From: Providencia sp. R33
GTDB lineage: Bacteria > Pseudomonadota > Gammaproteobacteria > Enterobacterales > Enterobacteriaceae
DNA: 64,000 nt
Assembly (NCBI RefSeq): GCF_019343475.1
Contig: NZ_CP072453.1
Coordinates: 1,612,001-1,676,000 of the forward strand
Direction: 5' to 3'
The notes under the pieces are model-generated. The model made no database searches. It saw only the letters and a list, made by a program, of their open reading frames with translations, and was not told the DNA's origin. Below, one piece after another: positions 56,491-64,000 of this stretch (the stretch's first letter is position 1; every line of letters begins with the position of its first letter). The translations under genes were made by a program, and so were the position numbers.

Positions 56491-58434
56491 TTAATTAGAG
56501 GCTATTTTATAATTGGAATGCGTTATTTTATTTTCTTCATCAACGAGTTGCTGTAATTTTTCTTCAAACGTTGAAGTTAGTGCGTCCCAATAATTTTCAA
56601 AATGTTGCTTATCACGTAAGCAATGAGTCATGACAGCGGCTCTTAAAACATACACCGACTGAACGTTATGCCATTCGCTGTCAGTAAAATTAGCATCTCG
56701 ACATAAATTCAATGGGTTATCACCATATTCTTCATAGGTGAGTGATGTTGATGAGGTTAAAAAATCGTTTGAATAGGTGCGACCAGCTGCATAAGAACAC
56801 AGTTCATAAAGCCGTTTGTTTAAGCGATTTTGCTTTTCTAACGATGAACTTCCTAATTCACGGAACATAAAGTTAATCATATGAAAATCAGGGTCTGGCA
56901 TCGCAAGAATTGTAAATTTGCGCCCATCAATATTAAACGGCTCACATTGATTGATTTTTTCTATCATCCAATTAGCAGTTGTGATACCCGCAGCAAGCAC
57001 TTTGCCATACCCTAAAAGATTCAACGGAACTAACCTATGTGCAGCCCAAACCGCCGCTGCTGTTGCTCCCGCCTTTGAACCTTCCATTATTGATGACCCT
57101 AAAACAACATTTTGCTGTTTGTCTAATTTACGGTGCTTTTCTTGAACTTCTTCAAAGACATAAGCTGCATGATAAGAAATTAAATCAACAATGCGCTTAT
57201 CTTTCATACAAATAGCCCCTGCAGCATAGGGGATAAACCCCACTTTGTGAGGGTCAACTGTAATGGAATCCGCTTGATTTAACGCTTTAAAGCTTTCATA
57301 AACATCTGCTTTTGGCCAAGTAAGATCCTTGGGGAAAATACTATCCTGATGATAACGCTGTATAAGTGCGTCATATTCCATAAATTGATTGTTTTCATCA
57401 CGGAACATCGCACAGGCATAACCTGCATATGCGGCATCGATATGCACATAAAAAGACACACCAAATTGCTCTTCACATTCACGACGCAAATCAATAACAG
57501 CTTTTACATTATCTATAGCGCCTGTTTCTGTCGTGCCGACAACAGCAACGACGGCAAGAATAGGCTCTCCTGCCTCGATTAATGAAAATACTGTTTCACG
57601 CATTTTCTGCACATCAGTACGATAGCTTGCATCAACAGGTAGCTGTACGATATTTTGCTGGCCAAGCCCTAAGATATCCATCGCTTTCATCCATGAATAG
57701 TGCTTAGATTGAGGTACTAATAACTTGCCCAATTTATGTTGTGGCACACCTTCGCCACGCACTGTTAGCTCTCTAACCTCTTCAAAAATATTTAATTTCT
57801 TCAGTTCATCGATAAGATCTAACACTGTACCTACAGGTAAATTGAGCAGTTCCTTTTCTGATTTATCTCTCAATAGATGCTGTGACTTTTCATGTTTAGC
57901 AATGGCTAATGGCAAACTTTTCAGGTTTCGAGCCACCCATACACCTTCATAGTTCGCCACTGTCCCGCCCGATGTAATGTGCCCCCATGCGGTGTTCACG
58001 TCATACCCAAACATAGCACACAGATCTAACCCTGCCTCAAGTTCAAGTACGGTCGTTGTTGGGGATGCTTCTTGGGTACAATTATTTGGGTTGTACATCA
58101 TTGCCATTACATAGGCGAGATTTGAAACCATGAATGTATCTGCATTCATGTGCCCCATATAACGTGGTGAAAACCAAGGAACAGACGTGCTTTTTAATTT
58201 TGAAGATAATTGATTGAGGATCCCCTCAGTTCGGTACAATGTGTCCCTGTATTCGGGATCATAACGGTCAACAGTGGTAATATGCTCGGGGTCTTCAGGG
58301 TGGTAACTTGAACGCCAATGTATGTGTTCTGTAACCGAATACTCCATCATCTCTTTGAAAAATACAGCATTCTCAGATTTTGGACCTAAAAAAAGTGCAT
58401 CCACATTCATTTTCGAATTATTAAAATTATTCAT
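56491..58434 (-). CDS. tyrDC: Tyrosine decarboxylase
   Basis: This 647-residue PLP enzyme of the group II decarboxylases resembles the Enterococcus/Lactobacillus type (about 620 residues): HIDAAYAGYACAM, then the PLP lysine at K397 in ITVDPHKVGFIPYAAGA. The N-terminal WFSPRYMGHMNADTFMVSNLAYVMAMMYNPNNCTQEASP is characteristic. Product from tyrosine is tyramine; decarboxylation consumes a proton and helps acid survival. Phenylalanine or DOPA may also be used. It leads a two-gene operon with the permease. Confidence 0.88.
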   Translation of the reverse strand: MNNFNNSKMNVDALFLGPKSENAVFFKEMMEYSVTEHIHWRSSYHPEDPEHITTVDRYDPEYRDTLYRTEGILNQLSSKLKSTSVPWFSPRYMGHMNADTFMVSNLAYVMAMMYNPNNCTQEASPTTTVLELEAGLDLCAMFGYDVNTAWGHITSGGTVANYEGVWVARNLKSLPLAIAKHEKSQHLLRDKSEKELLNLPVGTVLDLIDELKKLNIFEEVRELTVRGEGVPQHKLGKLLVPQSKHYSWMKAMDILGLGQQNIVQLPVDASYRTDVQKMRETVFSLIEAGEPILAVVAVVGTTETGAIDNVKAVIDLRRECEEQFGVSFYVHIDAAYAGYACAMFRDENNQFMEYDALIQRYHQDSIFPKDLTWPKADVYESFKALNQADSITVDPHKVGFIPYAAGAICMKDKRIVDLISYHAAYVFEEVQEKHRKLDKQQNVVLGSSIMEGSKAGATAAAVWAAHRLVPLNLLGYGKVLAAGITTANWMIEKINQCEPFNIDGRKFTILAMPDPDFHMINFMFRELGSSSLEKQNRLNKRLYELCSYAAGRTYSNDFLTSSTSLTYEEYGDNPLNLCRDANFTDSEWHNVQSVYVLRAAVMTHCLRDKQHFENYWDALTSTFEEKLQQLVDEENKITHSNYKIASN

Positions 58435-58786
58435 TTCACTACACCTTCAACTTACAATTAGCATTCATCTAATTGTACTTAAGTTCATTCACTTAATATC
58501 ATTGGAAAGTGCATAACGGACTGTGTTTATATAAAAGATATCAATATATTAATGATATACATTTAAAAATATCATTTAAGTGTTACTTATTGATAAACAA
58601 ACCGTTAATGGCCAACTTACTTATAGGTATAATTCATTTTTATTTAATTATTAACAAACTAATCAGAATTTTGTTTGGAATTGTGGGCGGGCACAAAAAA
58701 TCAAAAATTATTCAGCTGTAAAGAGTTATTTACGCTAAAAAAGCTTGATAATGTAAATAATTTGTTATATCAAAAATTACCTGTAG

Positions 58787-58820
58787 CGACTTTCCATTAG
58801 GTAACAGAAAGTCGTTTTTT
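58787..58820 (+). terminator. Plus-strand terminator without an obvious gene
   Basis: CGACTTTC (58787-58794) and GAAAGTCG (58807-58814) form an 8-bp stem followed by six T. The 58435-58786 stretch is A+T-rich with no credible + gene; it must hold the tyrDC promoter and could encode a short RNA. Confidence 0.7.
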
Positions 58821-58838
58821 ATACATTTAATTTTATAA

Positions 58839-59852
58839 TTATTTGTTTAATAGCACTATTTTACCAATTAAATCACCTGACGTCATATATTGATGAGCCT
58901 CTTTCACTTGTGATAACGTATATACCTTGTTAATTATTGGTTTCATTTTACCATTTTGTAACATTGGCAGAATGTGTACTTTTAACTCTGCTGCAATCTG
59001 CACTTTTTCATCAATAGAACGTGAACGCATAGTTGAACCTGTATGCGTTAACCGTTTCACCATGAGCGGCATCATGTTGAGTCGTTCTGGGTTTCCTTTC
59101 ATCATGCCAATTTGAATTATTCGACCAAATTTTGCCGCAGCTAAATAGTTTTTAGCCACATAGTCACCACCAATAATATCAACAACCATATTCACGCCAC
59201 GTGATAATGTGAAGTTTTGCGTGGCGTCGACAAAATCATCAGTTCGGTAATTAATTATACAATCTGCGCCTAATGTTTTTGCAGCATTGGCTTTTTCTTC
59301 AGAACCGACAGTCGTGATCACTGTTGCCCCTATTGCTTTCGCTATCATGATAGCCACACTGCCAATACCAGATGTTCCCCCGTGAATAAGCACAGTTTCA
59401 TCTTTCTTTAGTTGGCCAATCTGGCACATATTCGCCCAGACAGTAAAAAAGTTTTCAGGAATGGCAGCGCCTTCAATAAATGATAAATTACCTAATGGCA
59501 ATGCAATATCTTTATGCACTAAGCAATATTCTGCATAACCGCCTCCTGCCACCAACGCAAAAAGTGTGTCACCTAATTGCCAATTATCAACATCATCTGC
59601 TTTCGCAACAACTGTCCCCGCTATTTCCAATCCCATAATTGGAGATGCATCAGCAGGTGGTGGATAAGAACCCTCGCGTTGAAAAATATCAGGGCGATTA
59701 ACACCCGCAGCTTCAACCTTAACAAGTAAATATCCTGCAGAAATTCTTGGAAGCGGTTTTTTAATTAATTGCAATTTTTCAGGGCCACCTGGCTCTATAA
59801 TATCCACCACGGTCATTGTAGTTGGTAAAGGCTGTTGAACATGAGTCATCAT
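58839..59852 (-). CDS. Zinc-independent quinone oxidoreductase (QOR/PIG3-like)
   Basis: This 337-residue MDR enzyme has ITPRISAGYLLVKVEAAGVNRPDIFQREGSYPPP near the N-terminus, the NADPH site HGGTSGIGSVAIMIAKAIGATVITTVGSEEKANAAKTLGAD (about 155-195) and LTHTGSTMRSRS. It lacks zinc-binding cysteines. It matches PIG3/TED2-type NADPH quinone oxidoreductases. GGAGACC precedes the ATG. Confidence 0.88.
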   Translation of the reverse strand: MMTHVQQPLPTTMTVVDIIEPGGPEKLQLIKKPLPRISAGYLLVKVEAAGVNRPDIFQREGSYPPPADASPIMGLEIAGTVVAKADDVDNWQLGDTLFALVAGGGYAEYCLVHKDIALPLGNLSFIEGAAIPENFFTVWANMCQIGQLKKDETVLIHGGTSGIGSVAIMIAKAIGATVITTVGSEEKANAAKTLGADCIINYRTDDFVDATQNFTLSRGVNMVVDIIGGDYVAKNYLAAAKFGRIIQIGMMKGNPERLNMMPLMVKRLTHTGSTMRSRSIDEKVQIAAELKVHILPMLQNGKMKPIINKVYTLSQVKEAHQYMTSGDLIGKIVLLNK

Positions 59853-60172
59853 GGTCTCCTTTTTGATGTTAATTTGAAAAATTGATATTTTTAAATTTAT
59901 TTTTGTGTTAAATTAATGCTAATTAGTTTAATAAAACGTGCTTTAAATTTGCATTTTTAAGTATTAATTCTAATGGTGACGTAAGTCATCTTTTTATTGT
60001 TTAGGTGCTAATATTTAATCTATATCAAACATAATATTTAGTAATCTGCGTTAATTTAGCATTAACGTCTAATTTTACTAACTTGATGCCCTTCACTTAT
60101 CTGGCTATTTTATTTAATTAGCCAATTCTGTCATATATTACTACTTACCAGCCGCCTTATCTTATGTTAAAA

Positions 60173-60186
60173 TTGACTCATATCAA
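60173..60186 (+). promoter_or_regulatory. FNR box upstream of fnr
   Basis: TTGACTCATATCAA fits TTGAT-N4-ATCAA with one mismatch and lies 28 bases before the fnr start, consistent with autoregulation. The gap 59853-60213 between the divergent genes shows no other gene. Confidence 0.75.
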
Positions 60187-60213
60187 TAATTTTAACTTGA
60201 TTGAGCATTTAAT

Positions 60214-60969
60214 ATGATCCCAGAAAAAAGAGTTGTTCGTCGCATCCAGTCTGGTGGTTGTGCAATTCATTGTCAGGACTGCAGTATTAGTCAACTTTGC
60301 ATTCCTTTCACACTGAATGAACATGAACTGGATCAACTTGATAATATCATTGAGCGTAAAAAACCTATTCAAAAAGGCCAAGCGTTATTTAAGGCTGGGG
60401 ATGAGTTACGTTCTTTATATGCCATCCGCTCAGGCACAATAAAAAGCTACACCATAACTGAAGAAGGTGATGAGCAAATCACAGGTTTCCATTTAGCGGG
60501 CGATCTCGTTGGTTTTGATGCCATTATTCATACACAGCACCCAAGTTTTGCACAAGCGCTTGAAACATCAATGGTTTGTGAAATTCCATTTGAAACGTTA
60601 GATGATTTATCTGGTAAAATGCCAAATCTACGTCAACAAATCATGCGTTTAATGAGTGGTGAGATTAAAGGCGATCAAGAAATGATCCTTTTATTATCCA
60701 AGAAAAATGCGGAAGAGCGTTTAGCTGCATTTATTCTTAACCTCTCCCATCGTTTCGCTGAACGTGGTTTTTCACCAAGAGAATTCAGATTAACCATGAC
60801 CCGTGGCGACATCGGTAATTACCTCGGTTTAACCGTTGAAACAATTAGCCGTCTATTAGGTCGCTTCCAAAAAAGTGGCATGCTTAGCGTAAAAGGCAAG
60901 TATATCACTATCGAAGATATGACTAAATTGACTGATATTGCAGGTAAAGTTTCAGCAATTACTAGCTAA
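60214..60969 (+). CDS. fnr: FNR anaerobic regulator
   Basis: This 251-residue protein matches E. coli FNR: cysteines C16, C20, C23 and C29 in GGCAIHCQDCSISQLC, a further one in SMVCEIP, a cAMP-like sensor fold, and the HTH TRGDIGNYLGLTVETISRLLGRFQ. It senses oxygen via a [4Fe-4S] cluster and switches anaerobic genes. Neighbour uspE follows as in other enterobacteria. Confidence 0.97.
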   Translation: MIPEKRVVRRIQSGGCAIHCQDCSISQLCIPFTLNEHELDQLDNIIERKKPIQKGQALFKAGDELRSLYAIRSGTIKSYTITEEGDEQITGFHLAGDLVGFDAIIHTQHPSFAQALETSMVCEIPFETLDDLSGKMPNLRQQIMRLMSGEIKGDQEMILLLSKKNAEERLAAFILNLSHRFAERGFSPREFRLTMTRGDIGNYLGLTVETISRLLGRFQKSGMLSVKGKYITIEDMTKLTDIAGKVSAITS

Positions 60970-60976
60970 CTTCCAC

Positions 60977-61017
60977 AAACGGATCACATTAATGGTGGTC
61001 CGTTTTCGTTTTTTTTT
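60977..61017 (+). terminator. Terminator of fnr
   Basis: AAACGGATCAC and GTGGTCCGTTT form an 11-bp stem with one wobble pair and a 7-nt loop, then a long T-rich run. Confidence 0.85.
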
Positions 61018-61094
61018 CCAGATTTCTTGCCTATTTAACGCCAATAACTTAGTTTATCTATGTGGAAATATCCGTGTATCGAGAGGACTCCAAT

Positions 61095-62045
61095 ATGGCA
61101 AACTATAAAAACCTGCTAGTTGCAATTGACCCAAATCAGGATGATCAACCTGCATTAAGACGTGCTGTCTACATCGTGCAGCGTAATGGTGGACGGATAA
61201 AAGCGTTTTTACCTATCTATGATTTATCTTATGACATGACGACATTACTTTCTCCTGAAGAGCGTAATGCTATGCGTAAAGGTGTCATTAGCCAAAAAGC
61301 GGCGTGGATTAAACAGCAAGCTCACTTCTACCTCGAAGCGGGTATTGATATCGAAATTAAAGTGATCTGGCATAACAAGCCTTATGAAGCCATTATTCAA
61401 GAAGTCATCAGTGGCGAACATGACTTGTTATTGAAAATGGCTCACCAGACCGATAATTTTGAATCCATTATCTTCACACCTTTAGATTGGCACTTACTCA
61501 GAAAATGTCCATCTCCAGTATGGATGGTAAAAGATAAGGTCTGGCCTGATCACGGCTCAGTAGTGGTTGCGGTTAATTTATCCAATGAAGAATCCTACCA
61601 CGATGACTTAAATATTAAGTTGGTCGAAAAAACGCGTGATTTAGCGACGCGAATCATTAAGGAACAAGAAATTCATCTTGTCAGCGCCTACCCTGTCGCG
61701 CCGATGAATATTGCAATTGAGCTGCCTGATTTTGACCCAAGCCTTTATAACAATGCGCTACGTGGCCAGCACCTAATCGCCATGAAGGAATTAAGGCAGA
61801 AATTCAGTATCGATGAGAAATACACTCATGTTCGCGAAGGGTTACCAGAAAAAATTATTCCAGAAATGTGTGAGGAATTGCAAGCTGGCGTTGTTGTGCT
61901 CGGTATTTTAGGTCGTACAGGCCTATCTGCTGCGTTCTTAGGAAATACTGCTGAACACGTTATCGATAAACTGAAATGTGACTTATTGGCAATAAAACCA
62001 GATGGTTTTGTGTGCCCGATTAATGCCACTGATAATGACGATTAA
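61095..62045 (+). CDS. uspE: Universal stress protein E
   Basis: This 316-residue protein has two tandem Usp domains (MANYKNLLVAIDPNQDDQPALRRAVYI; second with VVVAVNLSNEE... VVVLGILGRTGLSAAFLGNTAEHVIDKLKCDLLAIKPDGF). It is like E. coli UspE/YdaA (316). Start ATG 61095 (GAGAGGACT SD). Confidence 0.95.
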   Translation: MANYKNLLVAIDPNQDDQPALRRAVYIVQRNGGRIKAFLPIYDLSYDMTTLLSPEERNAMRKGVISQKAAWIKQQAHFYLEAGIDIEIKVIWHNKPYEAIIQEVISGEHDLLLKMAHQTDNFESIIFTPLDWHLLRKCPSPVWMVKDKVWPDHGSVVVAVNLSNEESYHDDLNIKLVEKTRDLATRIIKEQEIHLVSAYPVAPMNIAIELPDFDPSLYNNALRGQHLIAMKELRQKFSIDEKYTHVREGLPEKIIPEMCEELQAGVVVLGILGRTGLSAAFLGNTAEHVIDKLKCDLLAIKPDGFVCPINATDNDD

Positions 62046-62062
62046 GCTATCCCCTAAAATTT

Positions 62063-62086
62063 AACCCCCATTCATTTGGGGGTTTT
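62063..62086 (+). terminator. Terminator of uspE
   Basis: AACCCCCA-TTCATT-TGGGGGTT followed by TTC; a strong stem 18 bases past the uspE stop. It may also stop the convergent TetR gene. Confidence 0.85.
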
Positions 62087-62097
62087 CTATTCAAAGG

Positions 62098-62724
62098 TCA
62101 TGTTTGTGACTGTAAGTTTGTATTGAAGATAGGCCACGCCTGCATCGCATTAAAAATAACTTGGTTCAACCTTTCTAACTCAATACCATCACAAGCTTGA
62201 ATGGTAAAACCATCAATCACCGTAATATAAAAATCCACAATGGCATGAATGGGAGCATCAGGCGCGACATCACCATCTTCAATCCCTTTTTGCATGCGCT
62301 GCAACAAAATTTCTTGGTAACTTTTGCGTTTTTCTTGCACATTCAATTGCACGTCTTCAATTTGCTTAGAGCCGTTCATGGTGGCAGTAATTAACATGCA
62401 ACCTGCGGGTTTACCGGGTTGAATAAGTTTTTTTGCACTTTCATACATCAACAACTCAATCGCCACTTTCGCCGTTTTCGCTTGCTTAACGATAGATAAA
62501 ATCGGGCAGGCTTCATTGGCTAAATAATACTCAATACATTGATTAAACAGTGATGCTTTATCACCAAAAGCGCAGTAAAGACTGGGCGCAGTAATACCTA
62601 GTGCTTGCGTTAAATCACTAATCGATGTTGCCACATAACCATTTTGCCAAAATAATAACATGGCCTTTTCTAATGCGTCTTGTTGGTCAAACCCTTTGGG
62701 CCGCCCACGTTTTATCGGTTTCAT
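62098..62724 (-). CDS. TetR-family repressor
   Basis: This 208-residue protein has an N-terminal HTH (GRPKGFDQQDALEKAMLLFWQNGYVATSISDLTQALGITAPSLYCAFGDKASLF). It is divergent from an MFS gene across two similar operators, so it probably represses that transporter. RBS region is weak; the first ATG is used. Confidence 0.85.
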   Translation of the reverse strand: MKPIKRGRPKGFDQQDALEKAMLLFWQNGYVATSISDLTQALGITAPSLYCAFGDKASLFNQCIEYYLANEACPILSIVKQAKTAKVAIELLMYESAKKLIQPGKPAGCMLITATMNGSKQIEDVQLNVQEKRKSYQEILLQRMQKGIEDGDVAPDAPIHAIVDFYITVIDGFTIQACDGIELERLNQVIFNAMQAWPIFNTNLQSQT

Positions 62725-62768
62725 ATTCTCACTTCACCCGTCATCGATACAGTGTAGCACAAACATTT

Positions 62769-62849
62769 TATAACGATCACTATAATAATAATTGACAGCG
62801 TTTAAATAAGTATAAAGAATAGCGTAATAATTCTATAGCGGTCACTATA
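62769..62849. promoter_or_regulatory. Two candidate TetR operators
   Basis: TATAACGATCACTATA (62769-62784) and TATAGCGGTCACTATA (62834-62849) differ at 2 of 16 positions and have inverted ends TATAG/CTATA. They are 65 bp apart in the 168-bp divergent intergenic region. Confidence 0.65.
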
Positions 62850-62892
62850 AAATTATATCTTTACACTTTATTCAATTTTCCATGGAAAGCAC

Positions 62893-64000
62893 ATGACAAC
62901 AATTAATCTTTCTTCGCACAATGGTAACTGGCTTTCACTATTATCTGCAACGTTTGCCTGCTTCATTATTGTTACAGGCGAATTTTTAGCCATAAGCGTG
63001 CTAAATGATATCGCTCGTGATTTTCAAATATCAACAGGGACTGCCGGCTTAACGGTAACAGTAACCTCAATCGCTGGGATGGTCTCTTCGCTGTTCGTCC
63101 CAATATATGCAAAAAATATCGATAGACGCCAAGTATTACTCTTTTTAGTTGCACTGATGATATTTGCCAATGCCATTACCGCATTCGCATCCAACTTTAG
63201 TTTGGTTCTATTAGGCCGTTTTGCTCTCGGCATCGCATTAGGCGGTTTCTGGGGTGTTGCAGCTGGCCTTGTGATCCGTTTAGCACCTAAAAATATGGCA
63301 ATTACAACATCGGTAACCATTTTCTTTTCTGCGGTAACATTGGTGACCGTCATTGGGGTTCCTTTAGGTGCATTGTTATCTGACAACTATGGTTGGAGAA
63401 TGCCCTACATCGCATTAGTTGTTGCGGGAATTGCAGCGCTATTAATGCAATATTTTTCGTTACCTTCGTTGAAACCGTCATCATCAATGCAGTGGAAGGA
63501 ATTATTGCTCATGCCTTCACACCCAATTGCACGTAAGGGCTTGATTATATTTACCCTAATTTTTCTAGCACATTTTTCGGCTTATAACTATTTTACCGTG
63601 TTTTTCAAACAAACCGCAGGGTTTGTTGAAGGGCAAATTTCTGCATTATTACTATTTTTTGGCCTCGCCAGTGTCGTAGGCAATATTTTAGCGGGTTACG
63701 TGGGGAAATTTAACGTTCGCTATAATTTTGCCATCAGCGCATTATTGTTAGCCTTAGCATTTTTGGCGTTATCTACCTTAGATTTTAATTGGGCAACTAG
63801 CGTAATATTCGTTTTCTCATGGGGTGTGGCGGCGGGTATGGTTCCTGCCACAATCAATATGTGGATGCATGTCCATGTTCCTGAGCTAACAGAGAAAGGT
63901 TCCGCTTTAATTACCTTTATGTTTTTGATTTTAATTACTATCGGTAGCTTAGTGGGTGGGTATGTGATGGATCATTTTGATGGCGGTGTCTTAATGGCTA
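62893..64000 (+). CDS. MFS transporter (partial, runs off the window)
   Basis: 369 residues are visible, with about eleven membrane segments. MTTINLSSHNGNWLSLLSATFACFIIVTGEFLAISVLNDIARDFQIS is typical of the drug:H+ antiporter NepI/YdhP-like group; DRRQVLLF and LGRFALGIALGGFWGVAAG are MFS signatures. The 3' end is missing. Divergent from TetR and probably controlled by it; the substrate is unknown. Confidence 0.88.
   Translation, partial: MTTINLSSHNGNWLSLLSATFACFIIVTGEFLAISVLNDIARDFQISTGTAGLTVTVTSIAGMVSSLFVPIYAKNIDRRQVLLFLVALMIFANAITAFASNFSLVLLGRFALGIALGGFWGVAAGLVIRLAPKNMAITTSVTIFFSAVTLVTVIGVPLGALLSDNYGWRMPYIALVVAGIAALLMQYFSLPSLKPSSSMQWKELLLMPSHPIARKGLIIFTLIFLAHFSAYNYFTVFFKQTAGFVEGQISALLLFFGLASVVGNILAGYVGKFNVRYNFAISALLLALAFLALSTLDFNWATSVIFVFSWGVAAGMVPATINMWMHVHVPELTEKGSALITFMFLILITIGSLVGGYVMDHFDGGVLMA

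Noticed and set aside
58509..58721. 70-codon hydrophobic + ORF before the orphan terminator
   Set aside because: A+T-driven composition and no SD; I keep only the terminator.
1..64000. CRISPR array, insertion sequence or transposase
   Set aside because: No regular direct repeats with spacers and no transposase-like ORF were seen on either strand.

Overview
The window looks like the chromosome of a low-GC member of the Morganellaceae, most likely Providencia. This is inferred from the fnr-uspE pair, a yhiI-rbbA type ABC exporter, a tyrosine decarboxylase/tyrosine permease pair and A+T-rich codon use. I could not run a database search, so the genus is a judgement. The main feature is a complete-looking, lambdoid, siphovirus-type prophage of about 48.8 kb. 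It is bounded by a 21-bp direct repeat (5349-5369 and 54182-54202), and its integrase lies next to the right copy.

Host left flank (1-5348): the 5' part of an RbbA-like ABC ATPase, its HlyD-type partner YhiI, a GNAT acetyltransferase, and an ABC-F ATPase. The ABC-F gene is preceded by a leader peptide ORF and four mutually pairing RNA segments, the layout of a translational attenuator. Host right flank (54203-64000): a small ORF plus a PadR regulator with Fur-like and palindromic sites, the tyrosine decarboxylase-tyrosine permease operon, a quinone oxidoreductase, fnr with an FNR box, uspE, and a TetR regulator divergent from a truncated MFS transporter.

Prophage layout, read from the right: int and xis (+), then an early + strand operon (exonuclease, ASCH-like protein, HD hydrolase, RdgC, a CsrA homologue, a small coiled-coil protein) driven from a promoter region with three repressor sites. 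CI is flanked by two operator clusters with consensus CTAAG-N4-CTTAG. Leftward on the minus strand follow cro, a CII/YmfL-like gene, a DUF4222 gene, an O-like replication gene with internal 15-bp iterons, an adenine methylase, Lar, RusA, a DUF968/HNH gene and antiterminator Q. A candidate late promoter and early terminator lie just past Q. The late minus-strand operon then runs about 34 kb: accessory genes, lysis cassette (two holin-like proteins, endolysin, Rz/Rz1), terminase, portal, head, connector, tail tube, tail chaperone, tape measure, M-L-K-I-J and a tail fibre. Many late genes are followed by short hairpins with T-runs, which would need Q-type antitermination to be read through.

Accessory cargo is heavy: an Acb2/Tad1-like anti-defence protein, a Doc toxin with its antitoxin, GrlR, CsrA, DinI with a LexA box, two MrpJ-like small HTH proteins, a HEAT-repeat miniprotein, a three-member family of tiny CxxC proteins, a two-gene proline-rich/2TM locus beside cI, and several candidate structured or small RNAs. 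Two programmed -1 frameshifts are predicted in the tail region, one of which adds an Ig-like domain to the tail tube. Two small genes each appear to lack one A in an A-run; these may be real mutations or homopolymer sequencing errors.
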